A stretch of DNA of 64,000 nt from Planktotalea arctica. Lineage in GTDB: Bacteria > Pseudomonadota > Alphaproteobacteria > Rhodobacterales > Rhodobacteraceae. The notes under the pieces are model-generated. The model saw nothing but the letters and a program-made list of their open reading frames with translations, was not told the DNA's origin and did not search any database. A program made the translations under genes and the position numbers. Below, one piece after another: positions 36,497-45,357 of this stretch (positions are counted from its first letter, which is position 1; each line of letters opens with the position of its first letter). The stretch covers positions 1 through 64,000 of the forward strand of contig NZ_MUHR01000004.1 in NCBI RefSeq assembly GCF_002105285.1. The letters run 5' to 3'.

Positions 36497-37307
36497 TCTT
36501 TTGCTGAGAAGTCCGGCGGCACCGGATGTGCTGACTGAACAAACCGGGGCGGCCTTCGCTCCGGTTTGTTCAGTTGAAATTGAAGCCCGCGCCCTTTCCA
36601 AAACCTTTGGGGCAACGCCGATCTTTTCCGACGTGAGTTTCCGCCTCGCCCGCGGAGAGGCGACAGCACTTGTTGGTGCCAACGGCACTGGGAAATCGAC
36701 CCTGCTGCGCTGCCTGATGGGGTTGATCCCAACCTCAGGTGGCACTGTGCATTTGCTGGGACAGCAGACAGATAAAGCAACCGGGCGCCAGATGCGCAAC
36801 ATTCGCGCGCAGGTCGGTCTGGTCTCTCAGAAGCACAACCTGGTGCCCCGACTGACTGTGCTTTCAAATGTCTTGCACGGTCTTCTAGGCAAGCATCCCG
36901 GCATACGCCATTGGAGCCATTCGCTGGCCCCCCAATTCTCTCGGGAAACTGCCATGCAGGCTTTGGAACGCGTTGGCCTTGCTGATTTCGCGCACCGGCG
37001 CGCGGATCGGCTATCGGGCGGGCAATCGCAACGCGTGGCCATTGCCCGCGCCATCGTCGGCGCGCCCAAGGTTCTCTTTGCGGATGAGCCTTGCGCGTCA
37101 CTTGATCCAAGTGCAGGCGAAGACGTGATGGAGCTGTTCTTCCAACTCGTCCGCGACGAGAATGTGACGGTCGTCTTTACCTCGCACAACATTGAACATG
37201 CATTGAAATACGGCGACCGCTTGCTTGGCCTTGCGCAGGGGCGCATTCAACTTGATGCGACAGCAGCCTCGCTGAGTTCCGCCGATCTGAGAGGTCTTTA
37301 TGACTGA
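36489..37307 (+). CDS. PhnC-like ABC transporter ATPase (second copy)
   Basis: ATPase for the second importer, about 272 residues. Walker A GANGTGKST, PhnC-type VSQKHNLVPRLTVLSNVLHGL, signature LSGGQSQR and Walker B VLFADEPCASLDP are clear. The conserved part begins IEARALSKTFG; the start is uncertain. GTG 36489 overlaps the phnD2 stop by eight bases, GTG 36528 is a second choice, and both leave a long hairpin inside the coding region. Confidence 0.88.
   Translation: MTDLLLRSPAAPDVLTEQTGAAFAPVCSVEIEARALSKTFGATPIFSDVSFRLARGEATALVGANGTGKSTLLRCLMGLIPTSGGTVHLLGQQTDKATGRQMRNIRAQVGLVSQKHNLVPRLTVLSNVLHGLLGKHPGIRHWSHSLAPQFSRETAMQALERVGLADFAHRRADRLSGGQSQRVAIARAIVGAPKVLFADEPCASLDPSAGEDVMELFFQLVRDENVTVVFTSHNIEHALKYGDRLLGLAQGRIQLDATAASLSSADLRGLYD
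36534..36574 (+). promoter_or_regulatory. Strong hairpin after the second phnD
   Basis: A perfect 14-bp inverted repeat (36534-36547 with 36561-36574, 13-base loop) sits at the phnD2-phnC2 junction. It resembles the hairpins after the other binding-protein genes in this window and would trap or protect the message end. Confidence 0.75.
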
Positions 37308-38133
37308 TACTGCGTCTCCCAGGAATGAACGGGCCCGATTTGAGCTGGCGCGGTTTGAGCGGCCCTCTGCCATCAGTTTTTTGGGCTATGCGCTTGGACT
37401 TGTCATCATCTTCTGGTGCCTTGCCGGTGCCGGCTTCTCGCTTGAAAAAGTAGCCAGCTCCCCACCCCGCTTTGCCGATTTCGCCGCGCGGGCCTTCCCG
37501 CCGAACCTTGACCCACAAGTGCTCACGCGGCTGGGCTGGAAGATGGTCGAAACCCTACAAATCGCGGTTGCCGGTGCTGTTATCGGGGTAATCCTATCCG
37601 TTCCTGTCGCACTCTTGGCAGCAAAGGGGCTGATCGCCGGCCCATTGGTGAACCAAATTGTACGCACCGGGCTGAGTTTCATCCGTGCAGTCCCCGACAT
37701 TGCCTGGGCACTGGTTTTCGTTGTGGCCGTGGGCCTTGGCCCCTTTGCAGGCATGCTGGCAATCGTGATCGACACAATCGGCTTTTGCGGTCGCTTTTTC
37801 GCCGACGACATGGAAGCAACCGACAAAGGCCCCGCGGAAAGCCTAACAGCCACTGGTGCGCGGAAACTCGATGTTGTGGCCTGTGCCACGATCCCCGGCA
37901 GCCTGCCTGCTTTCATTTCCACCTCTCTCTTTGCCTTGGAGAAAGCCGTCCGGTCGTCGACTATCCTTGGCCTTGTCGGTGCGGGTGGGATCGGGATCGA
38001 GCTTAAAGTTGGCTTTGACCTTTTCGATTACCCCACAGCGATGACCGTGATCTTGATGATCGCAGTTGTTGTGATCGGGATCGAGCTCGTCAGCGGCTGG
38101 GCCCGCACCAAAATTATCGGAGAACAACGGTGA
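37300..38133 (+). CDS. PhnE-like ABC transporter permease (second system)
   Basis: Single inner-membrane permease, 277 residues, about six hydrophobic segments, with coupling loop ESLTATGARKLDVVACATIPGS. Only one permease gene is present, so it probably forms a homodimer, in contrast to the E1/E2 pair of the first system. Overlaps the ATPase gene by eight bases and the methyltransferase gene by four. Confidence 0.9.
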   Translation: MTDTASPRNERARFELARFERPSAISFLGYALGLVIIFWCLAGAGFSLEKVASSPPRFADFAARAFPPNLDPQVLTRLGWKMVETLQIAVAGAVIGVILSVPVALLAAKGLIAGPLVNQIVRTGLSFIRAVPDIAWALVFVVAVGLGPFAGMLAIVIDTIGFCGRFFADDMEATDKGPAESLTATGARKLDVVACATIPGSLPAFISTSLFALEKAVRSSTILGLVGAGGIGIELKVGFDLFDYPTAMTVILMIAVVVIGIELVSGWARTKIIGEQR

Positions 38134-38774
38134 AATCGGATACAGCAGACCAGCATTGGAATGACCAATGGAAATCCATCGAAGAAGATAGCAAGTGGCT
38201 GACGCCCGAGAAGGACGTGCAAGAATGGGCGGCTGGTCTGGCACAAGGCGCACGCATTCTTGATCTGGGGGCGGGCGTGGGGCGTCACGCGCTTTGGCTG
38301 ACAGCCCAGGGCTTTGACGTGATCGCTTTGGATGCCGCGCCCCGCGGGTTGGCAGAGATTGAAAGGGCCGGTGGCGTAGAAACAGTTCTGGCCCGCATGG
38401 ATACGCTGCCGTTCAAGGATCACGCCTTTGACCACGTGCTCAGCTGGAACGTGATCTACCATGGCGATGAAGACATCCTGCTGCGCACCATTGCCGAAAT
38501 TCGTCGCGTACTAAAGCCCGGCGGCAGCTATATGGGCACCATGCTGTCCAAACGCCGCCTGTCGCATGAGCAGGCGAAATACACAGGTCGTGAAATCAGC
38601 CGCAACGCATGGGTTTTTGATGCGCTCGGTACGGACAAAATGCACCCGCACTACTTTTGCGCGGCGGCCGATCTGTTGGCCCTGTTTTCAGGTTTTGAAT
38701 GCCTGAAGCTTGAGGACCGTGAACACGAAAAGCCGGGGACTTTCCACTGGCATCTTACAATGGAACGACTTTGA
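38130..38774 (+). CDS. Class I SAM-dependent methyltransferase
   Basis: Soluble methyltransferase, 214 residues. S-adenosylmethionine motif I is ILDLGAGVGRHALWL, motif II VIALDAAPRGL, then LSWNVIYHG and LRRVLKPGGSYMGTML, the UbiE/type-11 pattern. It overlaps the permease gene by four bases and its stop directly abuts the phnM2 start, so it belongs to the operon. Substrate unknown; it may modify an imported phosphonate or a sugar-phosphonate intermediate. Confidence 0.88.
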   Translation: MKSDTADQHWNDQWKSIEEDSKWLTPEKDVQEWAAGLAQGARILDLGAGVGRHALWLTAQGFDVIALDAAPRGLAEIERAGGVETVLARMDTLPFKDHAFDHVLSWNVIYHGDEDILLRTIAEIRRVLKPGGSYMGTMLSKRRLSHEQAKYTGREISRNAWVFDALGTDKMHPHYFCAAADLLALFSGFECLKLEDREHEKPGTFHWHLTMERL

Positions 38775-39980
38775 ATGATTACCTTTGAAGGCGCACAAGT
38801 CTACCTGCCCGGCGAGATCACTGAGACGACTGTTGCCATTAGCAATGGCAAGATCGTCGAATTAGGTGGCCGCGCGCAAGGCGAGGTGATCGACGCACGT
38901 GGATTGATATTGGCCCCTGCCCTGATCGACGTACATGGCGATGCGTTCGAACGCCAGCTGATGCCCCGTCCAGGGGTTTTCTTCCCAACCGAAACGGCGC
39001 TCATCGACACTGACCGTCAACTTGCAACCAACGGGATAGCCACCGCTTATCACGCCATCACGCTGGGATGGGAGCCGGGGTTGCGCGATGTGGCACGCGG
39101 CCGCGAACTCATGCAAGCCATGCGCGATCTGGCCGCGCGGCTGACCGTGGAAAACCGCGTGCAGCTTCGGTGGGAAACCTTCGCGTTCGAGGCTTTGGAC
39201 GTTATCGAATGGGCGCTTGCCGGGCCGCTATTGCCTTCTGTGGCATTCAACGACCACACGTCCATGACCATGAGGGCCTATGACGTCCCAATTCAGGACC
39301 GCGCTTTTGAGCTGTCCCCGGATTTTTCAATCGCCTCTTTAGACGACGCGCGCATGAAAAAGCGCACCGCTTCCAAAGCCCATCGCGCAGGGCTGAGTGA
39401 GGAAGACTATATCGCGCTCCTGGGCCGCGTCTGGGATCGGCGCAGCGAGGTGCCGGACGCAATCGCATCGGTTGCACAGATGGCCCGAACAGCGGGAGCG
39501 CCCATGCTAAGCCACGATGATACACGGGCGGAAACCCGCGCCTATTTCCGCGAGCTTGGCGCAGGAGTGGCGGAATTTCCGATGGTGATTGAGGCAGCAG
39601 AAGCGGCCCGCAAAGGTGGTGATCTGATCATCTTTGGCGCGCCGAATGCCGCCCGTGGAGGGAGCCATATAGGCTCGCTTGGTGCGGGTGACATGGTGGA
39701 GGCCGGTCTGTGCGATGCGCTCGCTTCGGATTATTTCTACCCCGCCATGCTGACCGCAATTGCCAAGCTTGACGCAGAGCGCCGCGCGGATCGGCTTGCG
39801 CTTTGGTCGCTCGTTTCATCTGGCCCCGCGCGGGCGATGGGTTTGCCCGACCGGGGCGACATCACTGTTGGCAAGCGCGCGGACCTTGTTCTGGTGGATT
39901 GGCCCGACGGCTCTGTCCCGGCCATTCAGGGAACATGGGTTGCGGGCCGTTGCGCCTATCGCGGTATACCGGCTGGATGA
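38775..39980 (+). CDS. PhnM paralogue (amidohydrolase, triphosphate diphosphatase family)
   Basis: Amidohydrolase-fold protein of the PhnM family, 401 residues. The first metal motif is LIDVHGDAFERQLMPRP, where true PhnM has LVELHTDNVERH. Other sites are retained: AFNDHTSM, LSHDDTRAETR, FGAPNAARGGSH, ASDYFYP. The changed motif and the setting, away from phnGHIJ, suggest a related but different phosphate or pyrophosphate ester substrate. A second true PhnM is the alternative. Confidence 0.88.
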   Translation: MITFEGAQVYLPGEITETTVAISNGKIVELGGRAQGEVIDARGLILAPALIDVHGDAFERQLMPRPGVFFPTETALIDTDRQLATNGIATAYHAITLGWEPGLRDVARGRELMQAMRDLAARLTVENRVQLRWETFAFEALDVIEWALAGPLLPSVAFNDHTSMTMRAYDVPIQDRAFELSPDFSIASLDDARMKKRTASKAHRAGLSEEDYIALLGRVWDRRSEVPDAIASVAQMARTAGAPMLSHDDTRAETRAYFRELGAGVAEFPMVIEAAEAARKGGDLIIFGAPNAARGGSHIGSLGAGDMVEAGLCDALASDYFYPAMLTAIAKLDAERRADRLALWSLVSSGPARAMGLPDRGDITVGKRADLVLVDWPDGSVPAIQGTWVAGRCAYRGIPAG

Positions 39981-41215
39981 ACCTGCCAAGACTGAACCGC
40001 GATTATATTCCTGCCATTGGACTCGGCGTAACCCAGATCATGGGCTACGGGACGTTGATGTACGCCTATGCGGTGCTCTTACCAGAAATGGCCAATGATC
40101 TTGGACTGACTCTGTCAGAGGTATTCGGCATTCTGTCGCTGGGCCTTTTCTTTGGCGGCCTGGTCTCACCCATTGCCGGAAAACTGGTGGACCACTGTGG
40201 CGGTCGCTGGGTGATGACACTGGGGTCAATCGTAGCCAGCCTTGCGCTGATAGCGATGAGCCAAATTGAAGGGCGGATCGGGTTGTTTGTGCTGATCCTG
40301 GTGGCCGAAGGCGCTGGCATGTTCGTGCTGTATAATGTGGCTTTTGCCAGTGTGGCGCGACTGGATCTAGGCGTTCTGCCGCAACGCTCGATTTCTGTCA
40401 TCACGCTGTTTGGCGGGGTCGCCTCGACTATTTTCTGGCCGCTGACTCTCGCGCTGTTTAACCGGTACGGCTGGGAAACAACATGGGTGATCCTCGGCTT
40501 CAGTGCCTTGGTGATCTGCACACCGATCCACTTCTTTGTCTTGCGCGGACCTGAACGTGAAGCCGATGCACCCAAACCTGACAATGCGCCGGACTGGCCC
40601 GAACTGACCGGGCATCTGCGCAAGCAGGCAATGCTGTGGATGGTCGTTTCTTTCATTTTTTCAGGCTACCTGATGGGCGCTGTTATGACACTTTGGGTGA
40701 CCAATGTTCAGGACTTGGGCCACACGGCGGCCATGGCAGCCTTCGCCGGCGCAGTGATCGGGCCGTTTAAGACCGTGGGCCGGTTTTTTGAGATGGTGGT
40801 GAGTCGCAGCATGTACCCGTTATTGACCTATGCGCTTAGCCTTGGCCTGATGTTTTCTGGCTTTGTCGTCCTGTTGATCTTCGGGTTTACGTTAACTGGA
40901 CTTCTGCTTGCGGCCGCACTTTACGGAATGGGCGACGGGATCAAAACCATCGCGCGCGGTACCCTGCCTTTGGCGCTATTCGGTGCCAAAGGTTACGGCG
41001 CACGACTGGGGTGGATCTCCTTCGTGCAAATGGGGATCAACTCCTCTGCCCCTTTTGTTTTTGCATGGACCACGCAAACCTACGGCGGCTGGTGGTCTTT
41101 TGCTGTCATGGCCATGTGTCTTTGCTGTGCCATCGCTACCTATATGTTTATTCCCGACCCAAGGACCCACAGACATGACCCCGCTCAAAATAGGCGCCTG
41201 CCTGAAAACATCTGA
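39977..41215 (+). CDS. Major facilitator superfamily transporter
   Basis: Twelve-helix secondary transporter, 412 residues from ATG 39977, overlapping the phnM2 stop by four bases. It carries the family's loop motif GKLVDHCGGRWVM between helices 2 and 3 and shows an oxalate/formate-antiporter-like profile. Direction of transport is unknown: it might export a methylated or dephosphorylated product, or import a second substrate. The 3' end overlaps the next gene by 41 bases. Confidence 0.87.
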   Translation: MNLPRLNRDYIPAIGLGVTQIMGYGTLMYAYAVLLPEMANDLGLTLSEVFGILSLGLFFGGLVSPIAGKLVDHCGGRWVMTLGSIVASLALIAMSQIEGRIGLFVLILVAEGAGMFVLYNVAFASVARLDLGVLPQRSISVITLFGGVASTIFWPLTLALFNRYGWETTWVILGFSALVICTPIHFFVLRGPEREADAPKPDNAPDWPELTGHLRKQAMLWMVVSFIFSGYLMGAVMTLWVTNVQDLGHTAAMAAFAGAVIGPFKTVGRFFEMVVSRSMYPLLTYALSLGLMFSGFVVLLIFGFTLTGLLLAAALYGMGDGIKTIARGTLPLALFGAKGYGARLGWISFVQMGINSSAPFVFAWTTQTYGGWWSFAVMAMCLCCAIATYMFIPDPRTHRHDPAQNRRLPENI

Positions 41216-41990
41216 GATTGCAGACCACCGCGATTGGCTGTTTGATGCCGCCCGCGATATCGAACTACAGGATTTCATGTCCCATGTCGCGCTAACCACC
41301 GGATTCGACGATCGCATTGCCGCCGCCAAGACGGCGCTTGATGGGCATACTGGACGCCTTGGCATTCATGGGCCCTTTGAAGGTCTGGATATCGACAAAA
41401 AAGACCCGGAACTGCGCCCGATCATTACTGCGCGGTTCCTCAAAGCTCTCGAGGCCGCGGATCGGATCGGCGCGCGCCAGATGGTCCTGCATTCCCCTTA
41501 CACGGCTTGGTATCAGAACAACTTCTTCAGCTTTCCGGGCTACGCCGAAAGCAAGATTGGCCGCATCCATCAAATTCTAGACCCTGTCGTGCGCGCAGCC
41601 GAAGACATGGGCATCACTCTTGTGATCGAAAACATTCAGGACGTTCGCCCAGAAACACGTCGCGCGATGGTGGATAGCTTTGGCTCACAAGCAATCGCAC
41701 TTTCCATCGACACCGGGCACGCTCAGTTAGCCCGTCGCATGTCTGGCGCCCCGCCCGTTGCCGACTTTATCACTGATGCCGGTGCGCAGCTTGCCCATAT
41801 CCACCTGCAAGATGTCGATGGACATGCCGACCGCCACAGGGCCCCGGGGGAAGGGGAAATCGAATGGACAGCTGTCTTCCGTGCCTTGGCTGCTTGCAAA
41901 AGCGACCGGCACCTCGTCCTGGAACAGTGTGATAAGGTTGACATGCCAAACGTATTTCGCGCGCTGAGTGATCTTGGTGTGGTGATTTGA
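41175..41990 (+). CDS. Sugar phosphate isomerase/epimerase family TIM-barrel protein
   Basis: A 271-residue xylose-isomerase-like/AP-endonuclease-2-type barrel. Metal ligands are visible as Glu in LVIENIQDVRPE, Asp/His in LSIDTGHAQL, His in LAHIHLQDVDGH, and the late Glu in LVLEQCDKVDM. Such enzymes isomerise or epimerise sugars or cut abasic DNA; the setting favours sugar chemistry. Last gene of the second phn-type operon, translationally coupled to the transporter gene. Confidence 0.85.
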   Translation: MTPLKIGACLKTSEIADHRDWLFDAARDIELQDFMSHVALTTGFDDRIAAAKTALDGHTGRLGIHGPFEGLDIDKKDPELRPIITARFLKALEAADRIGARQMVLHSPYTAWYQNNFFSFPGYAESKIGRIHQILDPVVRAAEDMGITLVIENIQDVRPETRRAMVDSFGSQAIALSIDTGHAQLARRMSGAPPVADFITDAGAQLAHIHLQDVDGHADRHRAPGEGEIEWTAVFRALAACKSDRHLVLEQCDKVDMPNVFRALSDLGVVI

Positions 41991-42083
41991 GAACGTCCAT
42001 TCCGCAAACAAGTCGATTGAGTTCACGAAGATGCGCAATAGTGCTGGATCACGTTCTTAATTGACCAATCCAGCTGTACTGCG

Positions 42084-42290
42084 TCAGCGCGACATGCGGC
42101 CCTGCCGATCAATGCCAGCGATCCAGCTCATAATTTTTTCTTCTGAGGCACCAATAAAAACAGAATTCTTGTTCGGATCAAAGATATGTTTCCGAGGATC
42201 AAAAACGCTCGGCCCGCGCGCCAAATTTTCCTTGACCCAAACAGCTGCAACATTTTGTTTTTCATCGAGTTCGGCAATGTAATCTGTCAT
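42084..42290 (-). CDS. Small protein of unknown function
   Basis: Likely 68-residue protein from ATG 42290, supported by GAGGGG five bases upstream. It is charged and soluble (MTDYIAELDEKQNVAAVWV, SVFIGASEEKIMSWIAGIDR) with no membrane segment. I do not recognise a family. It is convergent with the TIM-barrel gene. Confidence 0.55.
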   Translation of the reverse strand: MTDYIAELDEKQNVAAVWVKENLARGPSVFDPRKHIFDPNKNSVFIGASEEKIMSWIAGIDRQGRMSR

Positions 42291-42328
42291 AGGCCCCTCA
42301 GCCATGTTTCGTAACACTCATGTGACGG

Positions 42329-42880
42329 TATTTTGGTGTTTTCGATTCGGCAAGCTTTGTAGCTGAGTACCAAACAGGTCATTCTGAACATTGAGCTCTG
42401 TTTGAGCCAAAATATAACGTTTGGCTGAAAACCCGCTTTGGCAGAAGTGCCGGTAAATGATAACTAATTGATCAGGCTTTGCTGCATGACCATTTCGTGT
42501 TGTGCATAAATGCTCGGTAGTCTGCGTCAGCGCGTATTTTCGGGTTCGGCAAGGCTCACAAGAGTTAAAAGCCCTCCTTCGATCTGTTCCCAGTTGCGAG
42601 TAGCTGCGGCTACTTCATAAGCATGCCTTGTCCTTTGTTCGCAAGAAAGACCATCCATCCAAGTTCATGTTCCGGGAAAAGCGGTTTGGCGTTGACTACA
42701 ATCTGTTCAAGACAATGTTAGAGAGATTGATTGTCGACCCTCTGATTGCACCGACCCCTAAGCTCAGTACCGATGCTTATGGCAATATCACATGAGCGCA
42801 CTTATGCGATTTTTGGCATCGAATGGGCGCGTGCCGTTCCCATTGGAGGCGCTTCAAAAATCGCGCCAAACGTATCGCTC
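42329..42880. other. Degenerate stretch before the IS3 element; possible gene fragment
   Basis: No intact gene. On the plus strand 42604-42795 is open (63 codons after TAG 42601) and its latter part, MFREKRFGVDYNLFKTMLER and DPLIAPTPKLSTDAYGNIT, looks protein-like. It may be the 3' end of a gene destroyed by nearby insertions. I could not assign it to a family. Confidence 0.35.
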
Positions 42881-42930
42881 TGAACCGCCCCCTGTTTGCC
42901 AGATGCTCCAACTCATGAGTAGGATGGAGC

Positions 42931-43260
42931 ATGATGAACAAGACAACAAACAAGTATACGCCAAAAGTCCGCGAACGTGCGGTACGGATGGTTTTAAATG
43001 GCGAAGGGCAGCATGAGAGCCGTTGGGCGGCGATCGTGTCGATTTCTGCGAAGATCGGCTGTGCGCCGCAAACACTGAACGAATGGGGCAATAAGGTCGA
43101 GGTTTATACCGGCCAGCGTGGCGGCATCACAACCGAGATGGCGCAGAAAATGAAGGCGTTGGAACGTGAGAACCGCGAGCTGAAGCAAGCCAACGAGATC
43201 CTTCGCAAGGCTTCCGCGTATTTTGCACAGGCGGAGCTCGACCGCCCGTTCAAGAAATGA
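42931..43260 (+). CDS. IS3-family transposase OrfA
   Basis: DNA-binding half of the IS3 transposase, 109 residues: a helix-turn-helix (YTPKVRERAVRMVLNG, SAKIGCAPQTLNEWG) and a leucine-zipper-like tail ENRELKQANEILRKASAYFA. It overlaps orfB by four bases; a -1 frameshift would normally join them. Intact in sequence, but its partner is broken. Confidence 0.9.
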   Translation: MMNKTTNKYTPKVRERAVRMVLNGEGQHESRWAAIVSISAKIGCAPQTLNEWGNKVEVYTGQRGGITTEMAQKMKALERENRELKQANEILRKASAYFAQAELDRPFKK

Positions 43261-43898
43261 TCCAGTTCATCGAAGATCACCACGATGATCATGGGGCCGA
43301 GCCGATTTGCAGGGCTCTGCCGATTGCCCCAGCCACCTTCTATGACAACATGGCCAAGCGGGCCGATCCGTCCCACCTGTCGGACCGTGCTAAGCGCGAT
43401 GCTGAACTCAAGCCCGAGATCGAACGGGTCTTTGAGCAAAATCTTAAAGTCTACGGCGTGCGGAAGGTCTGGCATCAGATGCACAGGGAAAGCTTTGATA
43501 TTGCGCGCTGTACAGTCGCACGTCTGATGAAAGACATTGGTATTGAAGGCGTCATTCGGGGTAAAAAGCCAAGAACGACGATCCCTGACAAAGCGTTACC
43601 TTGTCCGTTGGACAGGGTGAACCGCCAGTTCCACGCACCTGCGCCAAACGTCCTATGGGTCAGTGACTTCACCTATGTCGCCACCGCTGCCCGGCAGGCG
43701 ATGCTTGCATAGCTGAGAGGGGGGCAAGGTTTTGTCTATGTGGCCTTCGTCATAGATGTTTTTGCGCAGCGCATCGTTGGCTGGCGCGCAAGCCGCACAA
43801 CCAATGCAGGCTTTGTTCTCGACGCATTGGAATAGACCATTCATCAACGCAGGCCAGCACAAGATCAACTGGTGCATCACTCAGATCGCGGATCGCAA

Positions 43899-45357
43899 GG
43901 CGGATTCAATCGGTCGTCGCAACGGTTGGTTTATATCTCATGCTAGGGTTTCGTCCAATGCTTCAGCCGGTGTTTTCCATCCGAGAGTTTTGCGGGGTCG
44001 GCTGTTCAGGGTATGTGCCACTGCGTCCAGTTCATTTCGACTGTGCTTGCTGAGGTCTGTGCCTTTAGGGAAGTATTGCCGCAGAAGGCCGTTTGTATTT
44101 TCATTGCTCCCGCGTTGCCACGGGCTTTGAGGGTCGCAGAAATAGATATCGATCCCTGCCTGAGACTTGAGCTTTTCGTGTTGCGCCATTTCGGCGCCCT
44201 GATCCCAGGTCAGCGATTTGCGCATGTGTTCTGGCAGGTCTTGAATGGATCTTGCAATTGCGTCCCGAACCGCTTCGGCACCATGTCCAGCCAGAGCAGG
44301 ACCGTTTTTCTGGCGCGGACCATCACCGTGACCTGGCTTTGGTGGCAAGTGCAACAGAAGGGTGAAACGGGTTTTACGTTCGACAAGCGTGCCGATGGCT
44401 GAGCTTTTCAGACCAAGAATTAAGTCACCCTCCCAGTGGCCCGGCACAGCCCGATCCGCGACTTCGGCCGGACGTTCACTGATCATGATTTCATCTGGTA
44501 CGAAGTTTCTTCCTTTACCTTTTCGTCGCGCACGAGGAACACGCAAGGCGCGGCCAGAGCGCAAGCAGGCAACTAATTCGCGCCGTAGCGCACCACGACC
44601 CTGAATGAACAAAGACTGATAGATGGTTTCAGGGCTGATGCGCATTAAAGGGTCATCCAGAAAATCCAATGGTAGCCGTCGGGCAATCTGTTCAGGGCTC
44701 CACGCCAGAGCCCACTTACGGTGCTGACGACGGACCGAACGTCGCTTTGTCCAGCGCACATTGGGACCAGCAATCACTGTCCCATCGGGGCTCAAGATCT
44801 GTCCTGAAAGCCGGTCTTCGACATACTGGCGTAACGCCAGGTTTTTGGCCAGCTTTGCTATTCTAGGGCGCTTCGCAGCTCGATTGGCGTGCCATTGTGC
44901 CGTCGTCGCGCGATACTCAAAACCACCACTACGTGTTGCAGAATTGCGACGCAACTCCCTTGATATGGTCGACGCAGCCCGTCCAATTTTGCGAGCGATG
45001 ACACAAACACCGAAGCCCTGAGCCCGATATAAAGCAATCTCTTCACGCTCATTGAAAGATAAATACCGCCCAGATAGCCGCCCTGAAGATGTTGAGTACT
45101 GAGATGGTGGCATGCCTCCGGCCTCCCTAAACCAACGACCGCCAACAGGAGCGGACGCGCCAACCTGAACCGCAGCATCTTCGCTGGAAAGCCCCTTCCT
45201 GATCAGTGTCCAGAACGTGACATGCTGTTCTCGGTGCGTCGCTTTCGGCCTTCCAGGCGAACTCAGTTTTAATCGTGTGCTTTGATCAGAGGCACGTTTG
45301 TGTGTCGTCATAACAGTCTCCATTTTAGAACCGTTGCGACGACCGATTGAATCCGCC
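43899..45357 (-). mobile_element. IS30-family insertion sequence, complete
   Basis: Perfect 29-bp terminal inverted repeats at 43899-43927 and 45329-45357, beginning GGCGGATTCAATCGGTCGTC. The flanks carry a 3-bp duplication CAA (43896-43898 and 45358-45360); removing the element and one CAA restores the orfB frame. Length 1459 bp. It looks recent and intact. Confidence 0.92.
43938..45323 (-). CDS. IS30-family transposase
   Basis: DDE transposase, 461 residues from ATG 45323 (ATG 45311 is possible); the frame is open farther out across the inverted repeat but that lies outside the element. N-terminal HTH LSFNEREEIALYRAQGFGV and ISRELRRNSA; catalytic Asp in GHWEGDLILG, Asp in LTWDQGAEMA and Glu in WQRGSNENTNGLLRQYFPKG. 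No defects are visible. Confidence 0.93.
   Translation of the reverse strand: METVMTTHKRASDQSTRLKLSSPGRPKATHREQHVTFWTLIRKGLSSEDAAVQVGASAPVGGRWFREAGGMPPSQYSTSSGRLSGRYLSFNEREEIALYRAQGFGVCVIARKIGRAASTISRELRRNSATRSGGFEYRATTAQWHANRAAKRPRIAKLAKNLALRQYVEDRLSGQILSPDGTVIAGPNVRWTKRRSVRRQHRKWALAWSPEQIARRLPLDFLDDPLMRISPETIYQSLFIQGRGALRRELVACLRSGRALRVPRARRKGKGRNFVPDEIMISERPAEVADRAVPGHWEGDLILGLKSSAIGTLVERKTRFTLLLHLPPKPGHGDGPRQKNGPALAGHGAEAVRDAIARSIQDLPEHMRKSLTWDQGAEMAQHEKLKSQAGIDIYFCDPQSPWQRGSNENTNGLLRQYFPKGTDLSKHSRNELDAVAHTLNSRPRKTLGWKTPAEALDETLA

Noticed and set aside
42311-42328. Pho-box-like CCGTCACATGAGTGTTAC on the minus strand before the 68-residue protein
   Set aside because: It ends only about 20 bases before the start codon, too close for a PhoB-activated promoter with a leader; probably chance.
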